Assembly: GCA_965198565.1 (NCBI GenBank)
Contig: OZ240665.1
Span: 1,116,001 to 1,180,000 of the forward strand
Reading direction: 5' to 3'
Origin: LMUY01 sp965198565
GTDB taxonomy: Bacteria > Pseudomonadota > Alphaproteobacteria > Acetobacterales > Acetobacteraceae
Length of the DNA stretch: 64,000 bases
Both the position numbers and the translations under genes were made by a program. Below the pieces are notes generated by a model. The model was not told where the DNA came from. It was given only the letters and a program-made list of their open reading frames with translations, and ran no database searches. Below are positions 16,546 to 25,022 of this stretch, in pieces (positions within the stretch are counted from its first letter, which is position 1; every line of letters starts with the position of its first letter).

Positions 16546-17412
16546 GTGGCAGGCAACGCCGGAAATGCGGGAAACGCAGGCAATAGCGGCGGTGTCGGCG
16601 CGGTTGGCAACGGCGCCCCGATCGTCTTCCTGCCCGACCGCGTCGACCTGCCGTTCGTCACCGTCGATGATCCGCCGGGTCAGCCGATTGCCGACCAACT
16701 CGTCACCCTGGCAACCTACCCGGATCGCGCCTGGACGTCGGAATGGCGGGCTTGGAATGCGCTCAGCCAGTATGCCGCCACGAACTGGGCGACCGCCATC
16801 GTGATCGACCCCTGGCCGAATACGCCGGCTCAGGTGGCGGGGGAGATCCGCGAACTCGTGCTCGCGGCGCGCGACGAACGGGCGGACGCGCTGGACGAAA
16901 TCCTGGCGCAGAACGACGAGTTCGCCAGCTATTTCTTGGGCCTGCTGACCATCCGGCCGACCGGCTACCCGCTCACCTGCCGGCTGATCGACTTGGCCAG
17001 CATCGTCGCCACCTTCACCGTGCTGCATTTCAAGGGCGGTGCGCCCGCCAACCAAGCCGCCAACTATCCCGGCTACGTCCCCCGCCCGCGGCCATCGCAT
17101 ATTGCCCCCGCCCTGTTGCCGCCGGTGCAAGTGCCGGGGCATCCCGCCTATCCGAGCGGCCACGCCACCCAGTCCCGCCTGATCGAACTGGTCCTCAATG
17201 ATGTGCTGACCGGCTCGCCGCAGGCGGCGGCGATGGCGGCCGACCTGCGCGCCTTGGCCTGGCGCATCGCGCGCAACCGCGAGATCGCCGGGCTGCACTA
17301 CCCCTCCGACTCCCACACCGGACGGGAGCTTGCCGCCAAAATCCTGCCAATCCTGCAGGGCATACCCGCGTACAGCAGCGTGATTGCCGGTGCGAGAGCC
17401 GAATGGACCTAG
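16546..17412 (+). CDS. PAP2/vanadium-haloperoxidase-like protein
   Basis: This 288-residue protein carries the acid phosphatase/haloperoxidase signature: HFKGGAPANQ with RPRPSH (about 161-184), PSGH (203-206), and R244 to H251 and D255 in RNREIAGLHYPSDSHTGR. The wording of these motifs is closer to vanadium chloroperoxidase relatives than to small membrane PAP2 phosphatases, and no membrane spans are seen. It begins at GTG 16546, with AAGGAG 7 nt upstream. The N terminus is a glycine/asparagine-rich run (AGNAGNAGNAGN) with no signal peptide. Its 3' end overlaps the G1 peptidase gene by 10 nt, so both are probably one unit. Confidence 0.85.
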   Translation: MAGNAGNAGNAGNSGGVGAVGNGAPIVFLPDRVDLPFVTVDDPPGQPIADQLVTLATYPDRAWTSEWRAWNALSQYAATNWATAIVIDPWPNTPAQVAGEIRELVLAARDERADALDEILAQNDEFASYFLGLLTIRPTGYPLTCRLIDLASIVATFTVLHFKGGAPANQAANYPGYVPRPRPSHIAPALLPPVQVPGHPAYPSGHATQSRLIELVLNDVLTGSPQAAAMAADLRALAWRIARNREIAGLHYPSDSHTGRELAAKILPILQGIPAYSSVIAGARAEWT

Positions 17413-18437
17413 CCGCACCACCGCCCGGTTTCGACCCGCTCACCGCTTCGCCCGAGGCGTTGCGCGACTACGGCCTGCCGCAGCCGCCAGACTCTGAGCG
17501 CACCCCCGCGCTGCACCGCGCCTGGCTCCGCCTGTTCAAGCGGCCCTGGGTCTTCGTGGAGTCGCAGCCGCGGCGCTTGCAGGAGGGGCGGGAGTTCGTG
17601 GAGCTGGAGGTCGCGCCCTCCAGTACGCAGCAGCCGCTGCTGACTGGCAGCACCCGCATCGAGACCAGCGACAACTGGGCGGGTGCGATGATCGCCGCCC
17701 GTGGTGGACGCCAATTCACCATTGCGTTCGGCGAATGGACGGTGCCGGCGCCAACCCAGCCGCCGCCCGAGGATCGCGGCCCAGCAGGGGTCGAGACCAT
17801 CTATACTTGCAGTGCCTGGCTTGGGCTGGACGGGGCGCGGCAGTATCTGGACTCATCCCTGCCGCAAATCGGCACCACGCAAAGCCTCGCCGTCGCGGCC
17901 GACGGCACCCAAACCGTCACCTGCAACGCGTTCTTCCAGTGGTGGGCGGCTCGGCAAATCAGCGTGCATTACGAGACGCTGCCGGGCATCACGCTGCAGC
18001 CCGGGGACCGCGTGATGGCGCTGCTCACCGTGGTCGACCCACGCACCGTGGTGGCGGTGTTCCGCAAGTTCGGCCCCCAGAGCCAGATCGCCGTCATTCA
18101 GCGCACCGCGCCGGACGTCCGCCTCGGGGACGGGACGGTGACCCAGCCGCGCATTGCCGGCGCCACCGCCGAATGGATCGTCGAGCGCCCGCGCCCGTTC
18201 GTGAACGACAGCCCGAACCTCGACCGTTTCCCCGATTACCGCCGGGTCGATTTCTCATCCTGCGTCGCAGGATTGGCCGCGCAGCCCGGCGCGGCAACGG
18301 CGGAGGCGACGTTGGCGGCGGCGCGTCTGCTGCGGATGTATGAGGTGCCGCAGAACGCGCCCTCTCGCACGCGCTTCATCTCGGTGCCGCATCGGGAGAC
18401 GGCGGAGGCCGTTGCCGTCACCTATGGTTGGCTTTAG
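17403..18437 (+). CDS. G1-family glutamic endopeptidase (eqolisin-like)
   Basis: This 344-residue protein matches the peptidase G1 fold from about residue 85: SDNWAGAMI, FGEWTVPAP, SAWLGLDG, LPQIGTTQS, FFQWW and AEWIVERP. The family uses a Gln/Glu pair; Q155 in LPQIGTTQS and E257 in AEWIVERP fit those places. Fungal members are secreted acid proteases with a propeptide. Here residues 1-80 could be a propeptide-like extension, but I see no signal peptide. It overlaps the upstream haloperoxidase-like gene by 10 nt. G1 peptidases are less common in bacteria than in fungi, and physiological targets are unknown. Confidence 0.85.
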   Translation: MDLAAPPPGFDPLTASPEALRDYGLPQPPDSERTPALHRAWLRLFKRPWVFVESQPRRLQEGREFVELEVAPSSTQQPLLTGSTRIETSDNWAGAMIAARGGRQFTIAFGEWTVPAPTQPPPEDRGPAGVETIYTCSAWLGLDGARQYLDSSLPQIGTTQSLAVAADGTQTVTCNAFFQWWAARQISVHYETLPGITLQPGDRVMALLTVVDPRTVVAVFRKFGPQSQIAVIQRTAPDVRLGDGTVTQPRIAGATAEWIVERPRPFVNDSPNLDRFPDYRRVDFSSCVAGLAAQPGAATAEATLAAARLLRMYEVPQNAPSRTRFISVPHRETAEAVAVTYGWL

Positions 18438-18620
18438 GGTGCAGGCTCAATCAGCTCCGGCGTCGCCCCCATCCGCTTGATGTAGCCCGTATCGCGCTTG
18501 GGCGATGCGCGATAGCGATCCGCGACGCACGAATGGCAGAACGACCGTGGCTTGCGCACAGACTTCGACTGCGCATGCCGGAGGCGCAGCCCTGAAGCGG
18601 CTTTGGACGGCGATCGACGG
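18438..18620. other. Spacer with possible ORF remnant
   Basis: No intact gene is visible. The minus strand is open through this segment and encodes a basic tail containing SFCHSCVADRYR and GYIKRMGATPELIEP, which looks protein-like. Its upstream part, however, lies inside the dsbB remnant in another frame. It could be the end of a lost gene; I do not assign a function. Confidence 0.3.
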
Positions 18621-19159
18621 TCAAGCGTCTTGGTGGCTTTCCCTGTGGCGGAGTGTCTGTCTCGGTGCCATCGGCCGGATGAGAGACGTTGCGAGGAACA
18701 AGCCGAACGACAGTGCCAGCAGGCCGTTGCCAGCCGCCATGGAGATCGGCAGGCCAGGCACCAGGTAGGTCGGGTCATCGCAAGGCTTGGCGGGGTGGGA
18801 CGGCATTCGGGCCAAGCGCTCGGCGATGCTGCCGCTCCCTAAGGTGGGTGCCGCGCACTCCGGCAAGGGGCTAGGCCACCATCTCTGCTCTACTCCGACG
18901 TGAACGCCCGCCAAGGCGATGGAAGCCAGCATGCAGAGCACCACGCCCCGGAGAAACAGCCGCGCGTCTAGCCGACCCACGGGATGAGTGCGGCGGCGCC
19001 CAATACGGCTGCGATCCGATAGGGCCATCGCTCCAGCAGGCAGAGCGCGCACGGGACCAGGCCGCCGTAATGCTCCGAACCGAGGGCTACCGCGAGCGCA
19101 CCAAGCGCCACACCGAGAGAGAGCACCGCCAGCGGCGCCGTGCCCAGCTTACGCAACAT
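18621..19159 (-). pseudogene. dsbB: dsbB, disulfide bond formation protein B, frameshifted
   Basis: DsbB is an inner-membrane protein that reoxidises DsbA with quinone. The first part (ATG 19159 to a stop at 18968) has membrane helix 1, EHYGGLVPCALCLLERWPYR with the CxxC pair, and helix 2. The rest is in the -1 frame, down to 18621: helix 3 (LRGVVLCMLASIALAGVHVGVEQRWW), the periplasmic loop cysteines (PLPECAAP and AKPCDDPTY) and the last helix (GLPISMAAGNGLLALSFGLF). The frames meet around 18965-18990, so one base is missing. All functional cysteines survive, which suggests recent inactivation or a sequencing error. It follows a doxX remnant. Confidence 0.8.
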
Positions 19160-19376
19160 GACGTTCGGCCATGCGGGCTAAGCTTGGAGTGAGCCTCGAC
19201 CAAGCGCCATCGCCGACCAGGGCGAAAACTAACAGGCCGATCCGCGTCCAGATACCAAGCAGCAGCGCCGCCGCCCCGAGCAGTTCGGCCGGCATGACCA
19301 CATAGGCCAGGCCTGCCGGAGGCCCGAGGCTGGCGAAGACCTGAGCGGTTCCTGTGGGCGCGAAAACAACCATCAC
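19149..19376 (-). pseudogene. DoxX-family membrane protein remnant
   Basis: The 75-codon frame has a recognisable DoxX core: GTAQVFASLGPPAGLAYVVM and PAELLGAAALLLGIWTRIGLLVFALV, which are membrane helices 2 and 3. The first helix with its usual GKL region is missing, and the sequence after FALV is unrelated to DoxX, so both ends appear lost. It starts at the stop codon of the glutathione S-transferase gene and runs 11 nt into dsbB. It is best read as a decayed gene in the gst-doxX-dsbB run. Confidence 0.65.
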
Positions 19377-19979
19377 TTAGGCCAGTCCTTCAGCCTTGAG
19401 TGCCTCCGTCACGTGGGGGCGACTGCGGACCCGCGCGACGTAGCGCTGCAGCACCGGCCAGGGCGAAAGATCAAAACCCACGAATCCCTCCCAGTTCAGG
19501 ATGGTGAAGAGATAGCCATCGGCGACGGTGAACGTGTTCATGAGATAGTCGCTGTCGGCAATCTGCTCAGAAAGCCAGTCAAGCCGCTTGGACAGAACGG
19601 CTTCAACGGCCTTCCGCCACTCGGGCGATTGCGCCGGGTTGAACATGGATGCGAGCGCCTTGTGCAGCTCCGTCGCGATGAAGTTCAGCCACTCTTGCAG
19701 GCGGTAGCGCGCGATCGTGCCGGGAGGCGGCGCAAGGCCGGCTTGCGGCACCTGGTCGGCGACATACTGGATGATCGCCGGCCCTTCGGTCAGCACCTGT
19801 CCGTCGTCGAGTTCAAGCGCAGGCACATAGTTCTTCCCGTTGATCTGCCGGTAGTCATGCCCGGCCGCGACCGTCCGAGCCTGCATGTCGACCAGCTCCA
19901 GGCTGAACGGCAATCCGGCCTCACGCAACGCGATGTGCGGCGACAACGACCAATGGCCCGGCGCATAATACAGCTTCAT
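19377..19979 (-). CDS. Glutathione S-transferase, beta-class-like
   Basis: This 200-residue GST is of the bacterial GstA type: a thioredoxin-like N domain (MKLYYAPGHWSLSPHIALREAGL, NYVPALELDDGQVLTEGPAIIQYVADQ) and a helical C domain (WLNFIATELHK, FTVADGYLFTILNW). Start and length agree with the family. Beta-class enzymes usually read GACSLSPHI, with a cysteine at position 10; here that position is tryptophan, so the usual glutathione-disulfide chemistry is not expected. Lys-Asn-Tyr-Val-Pro and Glu-Gly-Pro glutathione-binding motifs remain. It is divergent from an HxlR regulator across 130 bp, which probably controls it. Confidence 0.9.
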   Translation of the reverse strand: MKLYYAPGHWSLSPHIALREAGLPFSLELVDMQARTVAAGHDYRQINGKNYVPALELDDGQVLTEGPAIIQYVADQVPQAGLAPPPGTIARYRLQEWLNFIATELHKALASMFNPAQSPEWRKAVEAVLSKRLDWLSEQIADSDYLMNTFTVADGYLFTILNWEGFVGFDLSPWPVLQRYVARVRSRPHVTEALKAEGLA

Positions 19980-20052
19980 TGATGTCGCCTGGGCCAACGC
20001 GACATGGAAAGGCGTCCGGTAAGACAAGCCTGTCGCCCGATGTCGCAGCTTG

Positions 20053-20086
20053 CTTACCGCCCGACAAGTAGACACCCTGTGGTAAG
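20053..20086. promoter_or_regulatory. Spaced dyad between gst and hxlR, possible operator
   Basis: CTTACC at 20053-20058 and GGTAAG at 20081-20086 form a perfect 6-bp dyad with a 22-bp gap, centred in the 130-bp divergent spacer. HxlR-type regulators commonly bind dyads next to their own divergently transcribed target. The wide gap makes this only a candidate. Confidence 0.35.
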
Positions 20087-20109
20087 TATGGGTTTTGGTA
20101 TCGTAGGCC

Positions 20110-20499
20110 ATGCAGAACCATTCGGCCCATTCGGCAGGCGACGTGTTCAGCCCAGCCTGCCCGGCGCGCAGCGTGCTCGATGTCCTTGCTGAGAAATGGC
20201 CCTTGCTGCTGATCCACAGTCTTGCCGACGGGCCGGCCCGCACGGGCGAACTGCGAAGGCGCATCGGCGGCATCTCGGACAAGATGCTGATCCAAACGCT
20301 CCGTCGGCTGGAACGGAGTGGCTTCGTATCGAGACATGCTTACCCAGAGGTGCCGCCACGCGTCCAATACGCGCTGACGCCGCTGGGCGCCTCGCTGAGC
20401 GAGCCGGTCAAGGCGCTTGACGGCTGGGTCGAGCGGAACATCGCCGCCGTTGGAGCAGCGCAGCGCCGGTTCGACAAATTGGCAGAGGATCAGCGCTGA
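20110..20499 (+). CDS. HxlR-family winged-helix regulator
   Basis: This 129-residue regulator has the HxlR core: CPARSVLDVLAEKWPLLLIHSLADGPARTGELRRRIGGISDKML for the winged helix (about 17-60), then QTLRRLERSGFVSRHAYPEVPPRVQYALTPLGASL. One cysteine near the N-terminal arm (Cys17) is at the place used for redox or electrophile sensing in some relatives. It probably represses or activates the divergent glutathione S-transferase in response to a reactive compound. ATG 20110 is the likely start; no clear Shine-Dalgarno is seen. Confidence 0.88.
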   Translation: MQNHSAHSAGDVFSPACPARSVLDVLAEKWPLLLIHSLADGPARTGELRRRIGGISDKMLIQTLRRLERSGFVSRHAYPEVPPRVQYALTPLGASLSEPVKALDGWVERNIAAVGAAQRRFDKLAEDQR

Positions 20500-20548
20500 C
20501 CACCAAGGTCGACCTCGTTCCGAACTGAAGGCGCTCGATCCAGCGAGA

Positions 20549-21838
20549 CTAGCCCTCGAACGGATCCCGCATAAGAATCGTGTCGTCGCGCTCTGGGCTG
20601 GTCGACAGCATCGTCACCGGCGCCTCCACCAGCTCCTCGATGCGGCGCACATACTTGATCGCCTGCGCCGGCAAGTCCGCCCACGAACGGGCGCCGCGGG
20701 TCGAGCCGGACCAGCCCTCGATCGTCTCGTAGATCGGCCGGGCGGCGGCTTGCTGGCCCGGAGCGGCGGGAAGGTGGCGCAAGGTCGTGCCCGCCACGTC
20801 ATAGCCGGTGCAAATCTGCAGCTCGGGCAGGCCGTCCAGCACGTCGAGCTTGGTGAGCGCGAGGCCGTTGATGCCGCCGACCTTGATCGCCTGGCGCACC
20901 AAGGCGGCGTCGAACCAGCCGCAGCGGCGCGGGCGCCCGGTGACGGTGCCGAATTCATGCCCGCGCTCGCCCAGCAGGCGGCCGGTCGCGTCCGACAGCT
21001 CGCTCGGGAACGGGCCGCTGCCGACGCGGGTGGAGTAGGCCTTGGCGATGCCGAGCACGAAGCCAATGGCCGTCGGCGCCATGCCGGACCCGCTCGCGGC
21101 GGTGGCGGCGATCGTGTTGCTGCTGGTCACGAACGGATAGGTGCCGTGGTCGACGTCCAGCATCACCGCCTGGGCGCCCTCGAACAGGATGCGCTGGCCG
21201 GCCCGGCGGGCCTCGTCCAGGCGGATCCATACCGGTTCGACATGCGGCAGCAACCGGGGCGCCAGGGCCAGCAGGGAGTCGAGCAGGGCCTGCTTCTCGA
21301 AGGTCTCGGCGCCGAGCCCGCGCAGCAGCGCGTTGTGGTGCAGCAGCAGCTCGTCCAGCTTGTCGGCCAGGGTTTGCGGCTCGGCCAGGTCGCACATGCG
21401 GATGGCCCGGCGCGCCACCTTGTCCTCGTAGGCTGGGCCGATGCCGCGCCCCGTGGTGCCGATCTTGCGCTCGCCCCGCGCCTGCTCCCGCGCGCGGTCG
21501 ATGGCGGCGTGCAGCGGCAGGATCAGCACCGCGTTGTCCGCCACCCGCAGCGTGGCAGGCGACACATCCAGCCCTTGGGCGCGAACCCGGTCCATCTCGT
21601 CAAGCAACGCCACCGGGTCCACCACGACGCCGTTGCCGATGATGCCGAGCTTGCCCCGCACCAGGCCGGACGGCAGCAGGCTCAGGCGATAGGTCTCGTT
21701 GCCGATGACCAGGGTGTGGCCCGCATTGTGGCCGCCCTGGAACCGCACGACGATATCGGCCCGGCTCGCGAGCCAGTCCACCACCTTGCCTTTACCCTCG
21801 TCGCCCCATTGGGCGCCGATGACGGTGACGTTTGCCAT
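20549..21838 (-). CDS. purA: Adenylosuccinate synthetase
   Basis: This enzyme makes adenylosuccinate from IMP, aspartate and GTP, the first committed step to AMP. The 429-residue protein has the GTP loop GAQWGDEGKGK (8-18) with catalytic Asp13, FQGGHNAGHT with His41, the IMP segment TTGRGIGPAYEDK, and SSNTIAATAASGSG. Length is normal. It lies 32 nt after hisZ on the same strand, forming a serC-hisZ-purA run of amino acid and purine genes. Confidence 0.98.
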   Translation of the reverse strand: MANVTVIGAQWGDEGKGKVVDWLASRADIVVRFQGGHNAGHTLVIGNETYRLSLLPSGLVRGKLGIIGNGVVVDPVALLDEMDRVRAQGLDVSPATLRVADNAVLILPLHAAIDRAREQARGERKIGTTGRGIGPAYEDKVARRAIRMCDLAEPQTLADKLDELLLHHNALLRGLGAETFEKQALLDSLLALAPRLLPHVEPVWIRLDEARRAGQRILFEGAQAVMLDVDHGTYPFVTSSNTIAATAASGSGMAPTAIGFVLGIAKAYSTRVGSGPFPSELSDATGRLLGERGHEFGTVTGRPRRCGWFDAALVRQAIKVGGINGLALTKLDVLDGLPELQICTGYDVAGTTLRHLPAAPGQQAAARPIYETIEGWSGSTRGARSWADLPAQAIKYVRRIEELVEAPVTMLSTSPERDDTILMRDPFEG

Positions 21839-21870
21839 GACTGTCCTAAGAACACGTTAAAGCGGGGGCG

Positions 21871-23022
21871 TTAAAGCGGATCGACGCGGCAGTCGCGCAG
21901 AATGTGGCTGCAATGGAGCCGCCGGGCCTCGGCGGCTGGGTCTGGCACCGGGTCGAGCGCCGCCAGGGTGACGTGACCTTCTTGCCGGAGCTTGCTCGCC
22001 AGCGCCAGGTCGGCGCCCACAGGGACGAAAATGCGGGTGCGCAAGGGGGGCGGGGCGCAGGCCCGCAGGATGGCGTCGGGATACAGCGTCAACCCGGTGG
22101 CGGGCTCGTCCTCGCCGCACAGGTAGCGCCCGCCGCGGCCCAGCACCTCCTGGTGCCCGGGGACGTAGACCGAGGTGCAAACCCCGGTGTGGTAGGGCAG
22201 GTCGCGGAATTCGAGCGGATCTATCGTGAGCTTGAGCTGCGGCGCGCGGGCCTGGATCGCCCGCACGGTCTGCGCCAGCCGCTCGCACAACGCGGCGGAC
22301 GCGGGGGGCAGGTTCAGCCGCTCCAGCCGCTCCAGCGCGGGCGCGGCGAGGCCCGCCGTCAGCAACAACTCGCTGAGCGTCTCGGCCAGGCGGCCGCCAT
22401 GGTCCACGACGGAGGCCACGTCCTTGCGGTCCAGCGCGCGGAGCAGCGTGTTGCGCGCCGGGCCGGTGAACCCGGCTTCGTCCAGCAGGGTGGGCGCTAG
22501 CCGCGGCAAGGTCAGGTCGAAGCTGATGCGGGTCAGGCCCAAGGCGGCGAGCGAGTCGGCGCCGACCAGGACCATTTCGGCGTCCGCCGCCAGGCTGTCG
22601 CAGCCGATCAGCTCGAAACCGGCCTGCGCCACCTGGCGATCGGGCAGGATTTGGCTGCCGCGCGAGAGCAGGCACTGGCCGGAGTAGCTCAGGCGCAGCG
22701 GCCGGGCCGCGCCCTTCAGCCGGGTGGCGGCGATGCGCGCGACCTGCGGCGTCATGTCCGCGCGCACGCCCATCATGCGATGCGAATCCGGGTCCATGAG
22801 GCGGAAAATCTGGTCCGCCGTGGCGCCGCCCGAGCCGGTGAGCAGGCCGTCTTCAAACTCTATTAAGGGTGGCTTGATACGCTCGTAGCCGTGCGAGGCG
22901 AAGGCGGCCATCACGATCTCGACCGCGGCGGCTTCGGTCTCCGCGTCGGGCGGCAGCAAGTCGCGGAAGCCGGCCGGGAGCAGGGCCGGGTTGGCCGCTG
23001 GTTCGAGGGAGGTGTCAGGCAT
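21871..23022 (-). CDS. hisZ: ATP phosphoribosyltransferase regulatory subunit
   Basis: This 383-residue protein is a histidyl-tRNA-synthetase-like subunit that activates the short form of HisG, the first enzyme of histidine synthesis. Seen are PAGFRDLLPPDAETEAAAVEIVM, the class II synthetase-like motif RADMTPQVARIAATRL, and LPYHTGVCTSVYVPG. It lacks the anticodon-binding domain of a true HisRS. It implies a short-form hisG elsewhere; none is in this window. ATG 23022 overlaps the serC stop by 8 nt, so translation is coupled. Confidence 0.93.
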   Translation of the reverse strand: MPDTSLEPAANPALLPAGFRDLLPPDAETEAAAVEIVMAAFASHGYERIKPPLIEFEDGLLTGSGGATADQIFRLMDPDSHRMMGVRADMTPQVARIAATRLKGAARPLRLSYSGQCLLSRGSQILPDRQVAQAGFELIGCDSLAADAEMVLVGADSLAALGLTRISFDLTLPRLAPTLLDEAGFTGPARNTLLRALDRKDVASVVDHGGRLAETLSELLLTAGLAAPALERLERLNLPPASAALCERLAQTVRAIQARAPQLKLTIDPLEFRDLPYHTGVCTSVYVPGHQEVLGRGGRYLCGEDEPATGLTLYPDAILRACAPPPLRTRIFVPVGADLALASKLRQEGHVTLAALDPVPDPAAEARRLHCSHILRDCRVDPL

Positions 23023-24142
23023 CAGTCGGCTCTATCATGGCACGGGCTTCGGCAGAGGCTTCGGCATGCGCCCAGTCCAGCCAAGGCAGCAGGGCGGCGA
23101 CGTCCTCCTGCTCCACGGTCGCACCGCCCCAGATGCGAAGCCCGGGGGGCGCGTCCCGATAGCTGGCGATGTCGTAGGCCACGGCCTCGGCCTCCAGCAA
23201 GCCGGTGATGGGCTTGACCAGCCGGGCGTCGTGGACGCGCAGGCAAATCGAGGTGGGGGAGCAATACGCCGGGTCGCTGGCCAGGAACGCGGCCCAGTCG
23301 CAGCGCGCTTGCCAGGCGGCGACGGTTGCCAGGTTCGCCTGCGCCCGCGCAATCAGGGCGGGCAGGCCGCCGACCCGCTCCGCCCAGAGCAGGCCATCCA
23401 GCGCGTCCGCCACGCACAGCATGGAGGGCGTGTTGATCGTCTCGCCGCGGAACAGGCCCGGCGTGATGCGGAAGATCTTGGGCAGCGGCCAGGGCGGCGT
23501 GAACTCCTCCAATCGCCGCAGCGCGCGCGGGGAGAGCGCCAGCATGCCATGCGCCGCCTCTCCGCCCAGCGCCTTCTGCCACGACCAGGTGACGACATCG
23601 AGACGCTCCCAGGGCAGCTTCATGGCGAAAGCGGCCGAGGTGGCGTCGCAGATCACCAGCCCCTCGCCGCGGCGCAACCACGCCCCGTCCTGCAGGCAGA
23701 CGCCGGAGGTGGTGCCGTTCCAGGCCAGCACGAGGTCGTGGGACGGGTCTCGCGCCGCGAGATCGGGCAGGCAGCCATAGGGGGCGGCCAGGGTGCGCAC
23801 CTGGGCGAGCTTGAGGTGGTCGCTGATGTCGGCGGCCCATTGCGCGGAGAAGCTCTCGAACGCCAGCACGTCCACCGGGCGAGGGCCAAGCAGCGACCAC
23901 ATCGCCATCTCCACCGCGCCTGTGTCGGAGGCGGGCACGATTGCCAACTGCCAGTCCGCCGGCATGCCCAGCAAGGCGGCAGACCGTGAGATCACTTCCT
24001 GCAACTGCGCCTTGGCGGCGGGGGCGCGATGGCTGCGGCCGAGCAAGCGCGTGTCCAGGCCAGCCAGGCTCCAGCCGGGGCGCTTGGCGCAAGGGCCGGA
24101 GGAGAAGCAGGGATTGGCCGGGCGGCGGAGCGGTTTGTCCAT
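23015..24142 (-). CDS. serC: Phosphoserine aminotransferase
   Basis: This 375-residue PLP enzyme of class V converts 3-phosphohydroxypyruvate and glutamate to phosphoserine in serine synthesis and may also act in pyridoxine synthesis. Key places are NPCFSSGPCAKRPGW at the start, LLGRSHRAPAAKAQLQ, the Asp in VICDATSAAFA, and the PLP lysine in VTWSWQKALGGEAAHGMLALSP. TPSMLCVADALDGL is typical. ATG 24142 was chosen over upstream in-frame codons because MDKPLRRPANP is the usual start. serA, often next to serC, is absent here; hisZ follows directly. Confidence 0.94.
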   Translation of the reverse strand: MDKPLRRPANPCFSSGPCAKRPGWSLAGLDTRLLGRSHRAPAAKAQLQEVISRSAALLGMPADWQLAIVPASDTGAVEMAMWSLLGPRPVDVLAFESFSAQWAADISDHLKLAQVRTLAAPYGCLPDLAARDPSHDLVLAWNGTTSGVCLQDGAWLRRGEGLVICDATSAAFAMKLPWERLDVVTWSWQKALGGEAAHGMLALSPRALRRLEEFTPPWPLPKIFRITPGLFRGETINTPSMLCVADALDGLLWAERVGGLPALIARAQANLATVAAWQARCDWAAFLASDPAYCSPTSICLRVHDARLVKPITGLLEAEAVAYDIASYRDAPPGLRIWGGATVEQEDVAALLPWLDWAHAEASAEARAMIEPTDA

Positions 24143-24176
24143 GGCGCGCGACCTTAGCATAGGAGCGGGCGCGCGC

Positions 24177-25022
24177 TCACCCCGCGGTTTGCCACATAGC
24201 GGCGGCCTCATCGCCGTCGCCGCGGCGCAGCCTGCCCTCGCTCTGCAGCTTCAGCAGATGGGCCAGGACACTGCGCGCGGCAGCGGGTTGCAGCGCGGGA
24301 TCGAGGCCGGGATACAGCGCCTCGACCAGCATCGCCGGGGTGGCGGGCGCGCTGGCCAACGCCACCAGGATGGCCTCCTCCCGCGCAAGACGGTGCGCCA
24401 GCAGCGCGCTGACATAGTCGGCCGGGTCGGGCAGCGGCGGCCCATGACCCGGGAGATAGCGCGTGTCGCCGGGCCGGGACAGCAGGCGGTGCAGGCTGGT
24501 GAAATAGGCCGCCATGTCGCCGCCGGGCGGGCTGATGACGGTGGTCGACCACGCCATCACCAGGTCGCCGCTCAACACGGTCCCATCTGGGAGTGCGAAG
24601 CAGAGGTGGTCGGCCGCGTGACCCGGCGTGAACAGCGCCATCATGCCCGCAATCTCGTCGCCATCGCGGAGCGCCTGGTCGGGCGTGAACGCCGGGTCGG
24701 CACTGGCATGCCAGGCGGCGGTCGGGGCGTTGGTCGCTTGCTGCAGCGCCCTCACGGCGCCGAGATGGTCGGCATGGGTGTGAGTGAGCAGGACGAGCCG
24801 GATCGGCCCCGGCGCGAGACGGAGGATGTCGGCCACGTGGGCGGCGTCATTCGGGCCAGGATCCACCACCACGACACCGCCTGCGCGCTCGATCAGGTAG
24901 GTGTTGGTGCCGTGATAGGTCATGCGGCCGGGATTGTCCGCCACCAGCCGGCTTACCGCGGGCTGGATGGGCAGCAGGGTCGCGCGCGGGGGTGGCGGCT
25001 CGGTGAGGAAGCGCAGGCTCAC
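24177..25022 (-). CDS. Metallo-beta-lactamase fold hydrolase (LACTB2-like)
   Basis: This 281-residue protein has the MBL metal ligands HTHADH (about 80-85), TPGHAADH and SGDLVMAW, and a C-terminal winged-helix-like extension (LLAHRLAREEAILVAL, ARSVLAHLLKLQSEGRLRR) as in LACTB2-type proteins. YHGTNTYLIER is the characteristic first strand. It could cleave thioesters or act on RNA; substrate is unknown. Its start overlaps the stop of the upstream dehydratase by ATGA, so both sit in one coupled unit with the SGNH esterase. Confidence 0.88.
   Translation of the reverse strand: MSLRFLTEPPPPRATLLPIQPAVSRLVADNPGRMTYHGTNTYLIERAGGVVVVDPGPNDAAHVADILRLAPGPIRLVLLTHTHADHLGAVRALQQATNAPTAAWHASADPAFTPDQALRDGDEIAGMMALFTPGHAADHLCFALPDGTVLSGDLVMAWSTTVISPPGGDMAAYFTSLHRLLSRPGDTRYLPGHGPPLPDPADYVSALLAHRLAREEAILVALASAPATPAMLVEALYPGLDPALQPAAARSVLAHLLKLQSEGRLRRGDGDEAAAMWQTAG

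Noticed and set aside
18434..18778. 114-codon minus-strand frame with two CxxC-like motifs
   Set aside because: Its first half is inside the dsbB remnant in a different frame, and composition there is shadow-like. Only the tail looks protein-like, so it is recorded as a possible remnant, not a gene.
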